Origin: Clostridiales bacterium UBA1390
Lineage (GTDB): Bacteria > Bacillota > Clostridia > Lachnospirales > Bianqueaceae
Assembly: GCA_002305315.1 (NCBI GenBank)
Contig: DBQQ01000051.1
Coordinates: forward strand, 1-15,924
Direction: 5' to 3'
Length of the DNA: 15,924 nt
This document shows, piece after piece, positions 1 to 7,237 of the stretch. Made by a program: the position numbers and the translations under genes. The number at the start of each line of letters is the position of its first letter. Position 1 is the stretch's first letter. The notes beneath the pieces are model-generated. The model ran no database searches. It worked only from the letters and a program-made list of their open reading frames with translations, and was not told where the DNA came from.

Positions 1-42
1 CCAGTTTTTGTTGACTAGTGCAAGGGTAGACCCAAGACAATT

Positions 43-1110
43 TTGGAAAATTCTTTAAATAGTGCCTTAACAGCAGTTGAAACATATAATCGCCCTAAAA
101 CAAAATTTCGGATTGAGAATTATGTAGTATTAATGATTATTGCGTGGACAAAGCTTTTTCATGCTTTTTTTCAAGCAACAATAGGAGAAAGATATTTTTA
201 TAAAGAAAAGAACGGTCGCTATAAAATTATAGAGGGCGAAAGAAAGGCATGGGAACTAAAAGAATGCATTAAGAATTTCCAGAAAGGTACCCAAAAACAA
301 AAGCTCACAGAAGCAGTTATAGCTAATTTGAATTTTTTTATTGGGATTAGAAATAAGATTGAACATAGATATTGGAATTCTTCTGCATTGGATATTTTAC
401 TTTTTGGAGAATGTCAGGCATTACTTTATAATTATGAAAATACGGTAATGGCTTTATTTGGCGATGATTATTCTATAAACACTTGTTTGGCCTATGCATT
501 GCAATTTTCTCACCTTCGTGCAAATGAGCAGTTAGTTGCTCAAAAAGACTTGCTTTCTAAAGATATGCAAGATATAAAAAAGTACATTGATAAATATAGA
601 ACAGATCTTTCTCAAGAAATATACGATAGTCAGGAATATAGTATAAAATTACTTCAAATACCAAAAGTCAGTAATACGAATCGATCTGACTTATCAGTAG
701 AGTTCGTTAATTGGAATTCATTAAGTGATGAGGACAAAAATAATTATCAAAAAGTTTCGGCAATTATTAAAGATAAAATAATTAAACAACCCGTGTCTAA
801 TGCAAATATGTTAAAACCGGGTGATGTAATAAACATGGTTAGAGAGAAAACTGGTGAGACGTTAAGTTTATATAATCACACTGATTTGTGGAAAGCGTTC
901 GGTATTCGTCCTGGAACAAATTCTGAGTCAAAATTTGAAACCATAACTAAATATTGTATTTACGATGAGCCCCATAATGATTATTTGTATACCACAGAAT
1001 GGGTTGAATTTATCGTGCGATTGATTACAGACTATGGTTTTAAAAAGGAAAACATACATAATAAATGTAAGGAAAACCTTAAAATGGAAGATTATAATAA
1101 AAAGGAGTAA
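43..1110 (+). CDS. DUF3644-like protein with HEPN-type R-x4-H motif, next to hsdR
   Basis: About 355 residues. The N-terminal half is helical and matches what I recall of the DUF3644 family (residues about 3-45, then a KNGRY-containing stretch near 56-60). Residues 103-108 read RNKIEH, an R-x4-H with Asn after Arg, which is the signature of HEPN ribonucleases. The C-terminal part (about 255-345) looks like a small separate domain, with HTDLWKAFGIRP near 282-293 and a conserved-looking KYCIYDEPHNDYLYT segment; it may bind nucleic acid, but that is a guess. There is no signal peptide or membrane segment. The start is uncertain: the in-frame stop is at 16-18, and the only usual start codon before the conserved region is TTG at 43, without a well-spaced RBS. 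The gene is much more AT-rich than hsdR. Its stop lies 5 nt before the hsdR ATG, and the hsdR RBS sits in its last codons, so the two are coupled. A role as an abortive-infection RNase guarded by restriction is inference. Confidence 0.7.
   Translation: MENSLNSALTAVETYNRPKTKFRIENYVVLMIIAWTKLFHAFFQATIGERYFYKEKNGRYKIIEGERKAWELKECIKNFQKGTQKQKLTEAVIANLNFFIGIRNKIEHRYWNSSALDILLFGECQALLYNYENTVMALFGDDYSINTCLAYALQFSHLRANEQLVAQKDLLSKDMQDIKKYIDKYRTDLSQEIYDSQEYSIKLLQIPKVSNTNRSDLSVEFVNWNSLSDEDKNNYQKVSAIIKDKIIKQPVSNANMLKPGDVINMVREKTGETLSLYNHTDLWKAFGIRPGTNSESKFETITKYCIYDEPHNDYLYTTEWVEFIVRLITDYGFKKENIHNKCKENLKMEDYNKKE
1101..1107 (+). promoter_or_regulatory. Ribosome binding site for hsdR inside the upstream gene
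   Basis: AAAGGAG lies 8 nt before the hsdR ATG at 1116 and overlaps the last codons of the preceding gene, whose TAA is 1108-1110. This supports translational coupling of the two genes in one transcript. Confidence 0.75.
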
Positions 1111-1115
1111 CCACA

Positions 1116-4100
1116 ATGGCAAACTTTAACGAACACGCTTTAGAGCTATCCATTATGGAGCTGTTCAAGAGTGAAGAATATACCTATCTCGCAGGAGAGC
1201 AAATTCATCGGGAGCGCACGGAAGTTCTGCTTGCAGATGATCTGCAGCAGTATTTATATAACCGTTACGCCAAGGACGGCATCACCCCCGGCGAAGTGGA
1301 CGGTATCCTTTTGCGTTTGCGGAACATCTCCGGCACGGTGTACGAAGCGAACAAGGCAATACATAAACTGCTGTGCGACGGTTTTATCCTCAACCGTGAG
1401 GACAGAACGCAGAAGGATTTATATATTGAGCTCATCGACTATGACAATCCCGAAAGCAACATCTTCAAGGCAGTCAACCAGTTTGAAATCGAGGGTGTGG
1501 GCGGTCAGCTCCGTATTCCCGATGGAATTGTATTTGTCAATGGCATTCCCGTGGTGGTTTTGGAATTTAAGAGTGCTGTCAAAGAAAACACAACGATTAT
1601 GGACGCTTACAAGCAGCTTACCGTCCGCTACCGCAGAGATATTCCGGAACTGCTCAAATACAACGCCTTTGTGGTCATCAGCGACGGGGTAAACAACAAA
1701 TACGGTTCTCTTTTCAGTCCCTATGACTATTTCTATGCGTGGCGGAAAGTTGAATCCAAGGACAAGGAGCTGGACGGCATCAACTCCCTTGTCACCATGA
1801 TGAAGGGGCTGTTCAGAAAAGACCGTTTGCTTGCGGTTATCAAGGATTTTATCTATTTCCCCGACAGCTCGGATAAAGAGCTGAAAATCGTCTGCCGTTA
1901 TCCGCAGTTTTTTGCCGCTACCAAGCTGTTTGAGAATATCAAGCTGCATATGCGCCCTGACGGTGATGGAAAGGGCGGCACCTATTTCGGCGCTACCGGC
2001 TGCGGCAAGAGCTACACTATGCTGTTTTTGACTCGTATGCTGATGAAAAGCAAGCTGTTCCACAGCCCGACCATTTTAATTATCACTGACCGCACCGATT
2101 TGGACGACCAGCTTTCCCGCCAGTTTGTGGGCTCCAAAAAATACATTGGAGACGAAACGGTGATCAGCATTGAATCCCGTGAGAAGCTGCGGGAAGAATT
2201 GCAGGGACGGGAAAGCGGCGGCGTGTATTTAACGACTATTCAGAAATTTACGGAGGACTTGCAGCTTCTTACCGATAGAACCAATGTCATTTGTATTTCT
2301 GATGAGGCGCACCGGAGCCAGATCAACCTTGACCAAAAGGTCAAAGTGACCGAAGCGGGTGTGGAGCGTAAATATGGCTTTGCCAAGTATCTGCATGATT
2401 CCCTGCCGAATGCTACCTATGTAGGCTTTACCGGAACGCCGGTGGACAGGACGATTGAAGTATTCGGTCCTGTGGTAGATTTCTACACCATGACCGAATC
2501 GGTGCGTGACGGCATTACCGTCAATCTTGTTTACGATGGGCGTGCGGCGAGGGTGACGCTGGACAATGCAAAAGTCAAAGAAATCGAACAGTATTACGAT
2601 CAGTGCGAGGCGCAGGGCGCTAACGCGCACCAAATCGAGGAAAGCCAGAAAGCTGTTGCCAAAATGGAGGCGATTATCGGCGATCCGGACAGGCTGTGTG
2701 CAGTCGCCAAGGACTTTATTCACCATTACGAAACCCGTGTGGCAGAGGGCGCTACGGTTGCTGGAAAGGCAATGTTTGTCTGCATGAACCGCAACATCGC
2801 TTATGACCTTTATAAAATCATTGTAGAGATGCGTCCCCAGTGGTCGGAAAAGAAAATCAGTGAGGATGAAACAGCGCTTACCGATAAAGAGAAAAAGGAA
2901 CTGAAGCCTATTGAGAAAATCAAGCTGGTGATGACTCGCAACAAAGATGATGAGCCTGCTCTTTATGAAATGCTTGGAACAAAGGATGATCGTAAGGAAT
3001 TTGACCGGCAGTTCAAAAATCCGAAATCCAATTTCAAAATCGCTATCGTTGTCGATATGTGGCTGACCGGATTTGATGTTCCGGAGCTGGATACCATCTA
3101 CATAGATAAACCGATTCAGCAGCATACTCTGATTCAGACGATCTCCCGTGTCAACCGTGTCTGCGAAGGCAAAGACAAGGGCTTGATTGTGGACTATATC
3201 GGTATCAAAAAGAATATGAACCTTGCTTTAAAGAAATACACGAATTTTGAATGTGATGAGTTTGAAGGTGTGGAGCAGGCGGTTACCATCGTCAAAGATC
3301 AGTTAGAAGTGCTGGCACAGATGTTCCACGGCTTTAACAGCAAGGATTTCTTTGAAGGTTCTCCGACGGAGCAGCTTGCCTGCCTCAATCGGGCGGTCGA
3401 ATATGTGCAGCTGTCGGAGGAACTGGAAACCCGCTTTATGGCGGCGGTCAAGCGGATGAAGCAGGCTTTCAATCTTTGCAGCTCCAGCGAAAAGATTTCG
3501 GACGAGGAAAAAGACTATATTCATTTTTACTGTGCAGTCCGCTCTATCCTTTTCAAGCTGACAAAGGGAGACGCCCCTGATATTTCGCAGATGAATGCTC
3601 GTGTGCGTGAAATGCTGGAGGGCGCTATCCAGTCGGACGGCATCGAGGAATTGTTTGAAACCGGAAAACATATATCCGTTGACATTTTCAGCAATGAGTA
3701 CATGGACAAGATAAACGCTATCCAGCTGCCGAACACCAAAATCAAAATCCTGCAAAGACTACTCTCACAGGCAATCGACGAATTCAAGAAGGTCAACAAA
3801 ATCATGGGTGTAGAGTTTGCAAACAGATTAAAGCGGGTGGTTGACGAATACAATAACCGCCGCAGAGATGAATCCTATGCCAATGAGGTGCTTGACGATA
3901 TTGCCGGGATGCTTGCCGATCTGCTTGCGGAGCTGAAAACAGAAAAGGACTCCTTCAAAAAATTAGGGATAGACTACGAGGAAAAAGCCTTTTATGATAT
4001 TCTGAAAGCCGTTGCAAAGAAATATGAATTCGATAATGAATATCCGGATGAAAAAATGCTTGAGCTTTCAAAAAAAATCAAAGTTATTGTTGACGATAAG

Positions 4101-4262
4101 TCCCGCTATACCGATTGGTCTACCCGTGATGACATCAAAGCAAATTTGCAGGTGGATTTGATCCTGTTATTGGACGAATACGGCTATCCGCCAGTAACGC
4201 TGGATGATGTTTATAAAGAAGTACTGGAACAGGCGGAAAACTTCAAGAAGTACGCCGGTTAA
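1116..4262 (+). CDS. hsdR: Type I restriction endonuclease subunit R (HsdR)
   Basis: The motor and nuclease subunit of a type I restriction-modification complex, which translocates DNA using ATP and cleaves unmodified DNA far from the recognition site. At 1048 residues it is a normal family length and looks intact. The N-terminal nuclease shows D136, E150 and K152 in the PD-(D/E)xK arrangement, followed by a QLTVRY segment at 167-172. Helicase motifs follow in order: Walker A GATGCGKS at 292-299, DRTDLDDQ at 325-332, DEAH at 396-399, FTGTP at 438-442, a motif V-like DMWLTGFDVPELDT around 647-660, and QTISRVNR at 674-681. The C-terminal 350 residues are helical and would contact HsdM and HsdS. 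The ATG is supported by AAAGGAG 8 nt upstream. hsdM and hsdS are not in the window and presumably lie to the left. GC content is clearly higher than in the preceding gene. Confidence 0.96.
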   Translation: MANFNEHALELSIMELFKSEEYTYLAGEQIHRERTEVLLADDLQQYLYNRYAKDGITPGEVDGILLRLRNISGTVYEANKAIHKLLCDGFILNREDRTQKDLYIELIDYDNPESNIFKAVNQFEIEGVGGQLRIPDGIVFVNGIPVVVLEFKSAVKENTTIMDAYKQLTVRYRRDIPELLKYNAFVVISDGVNNKYGSLFSPYDYFYAWRKVESKDKELDGINSLVTMMKGLFRKDRLLAVIKDFIYFPDSSDKELKIVCRYPQFFAATKLFENIKLHMRPDGDGKGGTYFGATGCGKSYTMLFLTRMLMKSKLFHSPTILIITDRTDLDDQLSRQFVGSKKYIGDETVISIESREKLREELQGRESGGVYLTTIQKFTEDLQLLTDRTNVICISDEAHRSQINLDQKVKVTEAGVERKYGFAKYLHDSLPNATYVGFTGTPVDRTIEVFGPVVDFYTMTESVRDGITVNLVYDGRAARVTLDNAKVKEIEQYYDQCEAQGANAHQIEESQKAVAKMEAIIGDPDRLCAVAKDFIHHYETRVAEGATVAGKAMFVCMNRNIAYDLYKIIVEMRPQWSEKKISEDETALTDKEKKELKPIEKIKLVMTRNKDDEPALYEMLGTKDDRKEFDRQFKNPKSNFKIAIVVDMWLTGFDVPELDTIYIDKPIQQHTLIQTISRVNRVCEGKDKGLIVDYIGIKKNMNLALKKYTNFECDEFEGVEQAVTIVKDQLEVLAQMFHGFNSKDFFEGSPTEQLACLNRAVEYVQLSEELETRFMAAVKRMKQAFNLCSSSEKISDEEKDYIHFYCAVRSILFKLTKGDAPDISQMNARVREMLEGAIQSDGIEELFETGKHISVDIFSNEYMDKINAIQLPNTKIKILQRLLSQAIDEFKKVNKIMGVEFANRLKRVVDEYNNRRRDESYANEVLDDIAGMLADLLAELKTEKDSFKKLGIDYEEKAFYDILKAVAKKYEFDNEYPDEKMLELSKKIKVIVDDKSRYTDWSTRDDIKANLQVDLILLLDEYGYPPVTLDDVYKEVLEQAENFKKYAG

Positions 4263-4285
4263 AAGCATATAAAATCAATCGGGTC

Positions 4286-4349
4286 TTAGGGCAGCGCCCT
4301 AACGAGAATCACTGTTTGCAGCCGTATGGGGATACAAACAGTCTGCTCG
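4286..4349. repeat. Two adjacent inverted repeats in the hsdR 3' region
   Basis: TTAGGGC (4286-4292) and GCCCTAA (4296-4302) form a perfect 7-bp stem with a 3-nt loop. Next to it, ACTGTTTG (4311-4318) pairs with CAAACAGT (4335-4342), and an outer CGAG/CTCG pair (4303-4306, 4346-4349) could extend the structure. No T-run follows either stem, so they are not simple terminators. They lie between the hsdR stop and its terminator, and could be a processed 3' UTR, a transposon-end remnant or a small structured RNA. No known family is recognised. Confidence 0.55.
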
Positions 4350-4366
4350 CTAAGATGATACAGAAA

Positions 4367-4404
4367 AACCGGAGAAGGCTGTTTTGCTTTCTCCGGTTCG
4401 TTTT
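4367..4404. terminator. Bidirectional rho-independent terminator after hsdR
   Basis: AACCGGAGAA (4367-4376) pairs perfectly with TTCTCCGGTT (4389-4398), and the stem can be extended inward by GGC/GCT to about 13 bp around a TGTTTT loop. TTTT follows on the plus strand (4401-4404), and five Ts follow on the minus strand. It can therefore end both the hsdR transcript and the minus-strand 57-codon gene whose stop is at 4403-4405. Confidence 0.85.
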
Positions 4405-4576
4405 ATGTTACCCTGATTTTTTTCGGATTTGCTTTTGAAAGCTTGATGATTAAGTCTTCCACAGCGTCGGTATAACGCCCTTCCTGCCACAGCTTGTTCT
4501 GAAACCAAAGGAGATTTTGAATGAGAAATCTGCGCTCATTTTCCGAAAGAAAGAGATGATATTTCCGCCCTCTCAT
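4403..4576 (-). CDS. Small conserved-looking protein downstream of tnpV
   Basis: 57 residues beginning MRGRKYHLFLSENE and ending near KIRVT. It is basic, probably helical, with no membrane segment. The function is unknown; from memory, similar small proteins (a short K/R-rich start, HLFLSE, then a GRYTDAVEDLI segment) accompany TnpV in clostridial mobile elements. I chose ATG at 4576 because it overlaps the tnpV stop as ATGA, a typical coupled junction; a GTG at 4588 would add four residues. It ends directly at a bidirectional terminator. With tnpV broken upstream, its translation may be reduced. It is best read as part of a transposon remnant. Confidence 0.6.
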   Translation of the reverse strand: MRGRKYHLFLSENERRFLIQNLLWFQNKLWQEGRYTDAVEDLIIKLSKANPKKIRVT

Positions 4577-4943
4577 ATGTAAATCCACTCGTTGTTCACG
4601 ATTTCAGCAGCCCGGTTTCGGATACTGTTCGTCTTTTGTACCCACTCCATAGGGCGATTGGCTTTCAGTCTTTCCGTGATATTTTCCTGTTTAGAAAATG
4701 CGGATACAAGCGACCGAAACATCTGCTCCGCCTGCCGGTCTACCTCTGTCAATTGCTCGTTTAGCTTTCCGGCGGCAGCAGATTGTAATACCGAATCCGG
4801 TGGCGCTGCTTCAAATATCGCCGGTATCGCTGTCCCCAAACTCCGATTTCAATTTCTTTTTCGGGCGGTATTTTCAGATTGGGCAGTTCATAATCGCCCT
4901 GCCGGGTATATGTGCCGCCTGCTTTTTCATAAATGCTTTTCAT
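4573..4943 (-). pseudogene. tnpV: tnpV-like transposon protein, frameshifted
   Basis: The frame starting at ATG 4943 (MKSIYEKAGGTYTRQGDYEL..., then GVWGQRYRRYLKQ) matches TnpV, a small protein of Tn4451-type clostridial elements. A good AGGAGG at 4951-4956 (plus coordinates) lies 7 nt upstream. The frame runs into a stop at 4761-4763 just after YYNLLPP. The family sequence then continues in another frame: GKLNEQLTEVDRQAEQMF..., WVQKTNSIRNRAAEIVNNEWIYI, ending at 4573. Adding one G to the GG pair opposite 4769-4770 restores LLPPGKL, so a one-base deletion explains the break. The restored product would be about 123 residues, normal for the family. No recombinase of the element is present nearby, so this is a remnant. 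Sequencing error is the alternative explanation. Confidence 0.85.
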
Positions 4944-5035
4944 CGTAAAACCTCCTGCGTTTTTTGGTGCTTTCATTTTACAGAAGATTTTCTGGAAAAA
5001 CCAATGTGCCGATTGCAGTTTTATCGGAATATACA

Positions 5036-5068
5036 GAAAAAGAGTACGAACCCTTCGATCCGTACTCT
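5036..5068 (-). terminator. Rho-independent terminator for the carbohydrate operon
   Basis: AGAGTACG (5041-5048) and CGTACTCT (5061-5068) form an 8-bp perfect stem with a 12-nt loop. Read on the minus strand, the stem is followed by a T-run. It lies about 150 nt beyond the PHP gene stop. The rest of 4944-5217 shows no credible gene: only a second weak inverted repeat (TTTCTCAT ... ATGAGAAA near 5174-5208) directly after the PHP stop. Confidence 0.65.
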
Positions 5069-5217
5069 CGTTTCTACCCTGCAATGCCGATTTCTGTGTG
5101 TTTTTCGGATACTGCCTTATGCACACCCGGCAAAAGCCTGCTGGCAGTTTTTTCTTATTCGTAACCCAGGGAGTTTCTCATGTCTTTCTCGCCGCAACGA
5201 ATGAGAAAGCCCCTTCC

Positions 5218-6078
5218 CTAGCGTACTGTATAGGCGCTGGTCCAGGCTGATTTTCCCTCTTTATCTATCACCTGCGCTCGCACAAAGCGATCATAGGGTT
5301 TCAAGACAAATTCGGCCTGCGTGATTCCTGGCTGCCGGCTTACCGTATCTGGCTGCCAGACGCTCGCAGAATAGAATATCACTGCCTCGGCCGGAGAACA
5401 TTCGACGACAAATCGATCTCCTTCTATGCAGGCCTTCTGAATCAAAGGTCCCTGCGTTGCATACAGTCTGCCTGCCCGGATGCTTTCCAGAATCGCCTTC
5501 CTGCTGCATTCTTCTGCCTGTACATAGATATAGCTCTTAAAAAGTTCATCTTGGTAGAAATGTGTATCATCCGCAGCTATGTAGGGCACACGCATACCAT
5601 ATTTCGCCGCCAAATCCAGCACATGAGAAGAATCCGCTCTGGATGAATACGGAAATCCGGATACCGAATTATAGATCTCTACTCCTGATAATCCTTCCAA
5701 TTCTGCGATATCCTGCGGTTGTTCCAGGGACCAGGCCGGATGTGCCAAAATCGCGAATCCGCCCGCCTCTCGCACAGCATCGATCAACTCCTGCGCACTC
5801 TGACCTCTTTCCGCGTCCGGCATCCGATTCAAGCCAATCCCCACGATATGCCAACAGCCATTCTTCATCGTATCCAACTCGATGCCACTGAGAAGCAGCA
5901 TATTCTTTTCATGTCCGCTTCGGCTCAGATACCAGTGATCTGTAAGCGCCAGAAAATCATACCCCGCTTCCTGATATCGTCTCTGTGCCTCCTTCGGCGA
6001 CACTTTTCCATCACTCTTCGTCGTGTGCGCGTGGAGGTTTCCTTTCCACCATTTCTTTCCTTCTTGGTCCTGATACAT
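5218..6078 (-). CDS. PHP-domain metal-dependent phosphoesterase (CehA-like)
   Basis: 286 residues from ATG 6078, chosen over a start ten codons upstream because AAGGAG (plus 6084-6089) sits 5 nt before it and the longer start would run into the terminator. The PHP metal ligands are visible: H16-x-H18, D23, the TDHW motif with D47 and H48, E67, H77, H113 in LAHP, E134 in VEIYN, and D170/D171 plus H173. Residues about 210-286 look like a beta-sandwich tail, as in CehA-type proteins. There is no signal peptide, so it is cytoplasmic. PHP proteins hydrolyse phosphoesters; the substrate here is unknown. It is last in the operon after the two GH105 genes, 58 nt from the nearer one with a terminator in between, so it may be expressed below the hydrolases. 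A sugar-phosphate or cyclic phosphate substrate linked to the glycan is only a guess. Confidence 0.88.
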   Translation of the reverse strand: MYQDQEGKKWWKGNLHAHTTKSDGKVSPKEAQRRYQEAGYDFLALTDHWYLSRSGHEKNMLLLSGIELDTMKNGCWHIVGIGLNRMPDAERGQSAQELIDAVREAGGFAILAHPAWSLEQPQDIAELEGLSGVEIYNSVSGFPYSSRADSSHVLDLAAKYGMRVPYIAADDTHFYQDELFKSYIYVQAEECSRKAILESIRAGRLYATQGPLIQKACIEGDRFVVECSPAEAVIFYSASVWQPDTVSRQPGITQAEFVLKPYDRFVRAQVIDKEGKSAWTSAYTVR

Positions 6079-6091
6079 CTTAACTCCTTCT

Positions 6092-6126
6092 GAAAAAGGC
6101 TGCCGCATACACGACAGCCCTTTTTC
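6092..6126 (-). terminator. Terminator or attenuator between GH105 copy A and the PHP gene
   Basis: GAAAAAGGCTG (6092-6102) pairs with CAGCCCTTTTTC (6115-6126) with one bulged base and a 12-nt loop, and carries U-runs in both directions. The PHP ribosome binding site begins only a few bases after it. It probably lets part of the transcription through and lowers PHP expression relative to the enzymes. Confidence 0.7.
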
Positions 6127-6136
6127 GATTCTCTGA

Positions 6137-7237
6137 TTAGTCCAATGCAGCCGCCATATCCGTACACATGATCAGATAGGCGCCCATGCCGTGCAGGTCA
6201 TTCTCACTGGTCGGACGCGCACAGTAATGCGCATAATCGCCGACACCCGTACCTACACAGATATTATCGACAATGATACCCTGCTCATTATAGCGCAGAC
6301 GGTCGATGATGCCATGGTATCCCTTGATAGCCACATCCATGTACTTCTCGTCCATGAATCCCATCTTGATCGCGCGCGCAATGGCTGCCGAATACAGGCA
6401 GGTGCAGGAAGATTCTACCCAGTTACCCTCCTGGCCGCCCTTATCTACGACCTGATACCACAGTCCGGTCTCTTCATCCTGATACGGAATCAGCGCTTTC
6501 AGGAGATCCACCGTCAGACGAATGATCTCTTTCCGATCCTTATGATCCTCCGGCAGATACACCAGCTCATCCAGCATCGCAATCGGCACCCAGCCAATAG
6601 AACGTCCCCAGAACTCCGGAGACTTGCCGGTGACCGGATCCGCCCAGTCTGCTTCTTTACTGCAATCCCAGGCATGGTACCATAGTCCCGTCTTCTCATC
6701 CTTCGTAAACTTCTCCATCAGGAGCGCCTGCTGCGTGCTCAGATCAAAATATTCCGGATGATTAAACTTTGCGCCATACTCCACACTCAAAGGTCCTGCC
6801 ATGTAGAGACCATCCAGCCACATCTGATTCGGATACCGATCCTTATGCCAGAATCCGCCCTCTTTATTCTTCGGGAAGTTGTAGATCACCGGCAGCAGCG
6901 TATCCAGAGCGATCTTATACCGTTCATCCCCTGTTTTTTCGTAGGGCTCAAACAGCAGGATACCCGGCTGAATGTCATCCAACTGACCACGATCCCACTG
7001 AATAATCGTGCCATCCGGACGCACCTCATGGTCTACCCAAGCCTTGTAATAATCATAGTACTTTTCCTCACCTGTCAGATGCCAGGTCTTCTGCACGCCC
7101 GACAGAAACACACCCTGATGATAATGGAAGCGATCCTTCGGCGGCAAGTCCTCTGGAGCAAACTTTCTCATCATCGTGTCACAGCCCATCTTCGCGTATT
7201 CTACCGCTGAATGGCCCTTATATTCTGAACGACTCAT
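6137..7237 (-). CDS. GH105 unsaturated glycuronyl hydrolase, copy A
   Basis: 366 residues from ATG 7237, with AAGGAGGAG just upstream. GH105 enzymes (YteR/YesR type) remove the unsaturated uronic acid left at the non-reducing end by polysaccharide lyases. The expected acidic pair is present: D88 in LDDIQPG and D142 in MWLDGLYM, at nearly the same positions as the active-site aspartates of YteR. Also visible are FWGRSIGWVPIAMLDEL (about 205-221) and the late SSCTCLYSAAIARAI segment of the alpha/alpha barrel. There is no signal peptide, so it acts in the cytoplasm. It overlaps the upstream copy B by 4 nt (ATGA), which indicates translational coupling. It is about 88% identical to copy B; the differences concentrate at residues 95-200 and the C-terminal third is nearly the same. 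The substrate could be unsaturated rhamnogalacturonan oligomers or another uronide glycan. Confidence 0.92.
   Translation of the reverse strand: MSRSEYKGHSAVEYAKMGCDTMMRKFAPEDLPPKDRFHYHQGVFLSGVQKTWHLTGEEKYYDYYKAWVDHEVRPDGTIIQWDRGQLDDIQPGILLFEPYEKTGDERYKIALDTLLPVIYNFPKNKEGGFWHKDRYPNQMWLDGLYMAGPLSVEYGAKFNHPEYFDLSTQQALLMEKFTKDEKTGLWYHAWDCSKEADWADPVTGKSPEFWGRSIGWVPIAMLDELVYLPEDHKDRKEIIRLTVDLLKALIPYQDEETGLWYQVVDKGGQEGNWVESSCTCLYSAAIARAIKMGFMDEKYMDVAIKGYHGIIDRLRYNEQGIIVDNICVGTGVGDYAHYCARPTSENDLHGMGAYLIMCTDMAAALD

Noticed and set aside
5100..5217. Second terminator on the plus strand near the CAG-T6 sequence at about 5144-5154
   Set aside because: The stem before the T-run is only three to four base pairs and no plus-strand gene precedes it.
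4592..5250. Several plus-strand ORFs across the tnpV region
   Set aside because: They are the complement of tnpV and of non-coding DNA; the minus-strand reading matches a known family with a proper RBS.
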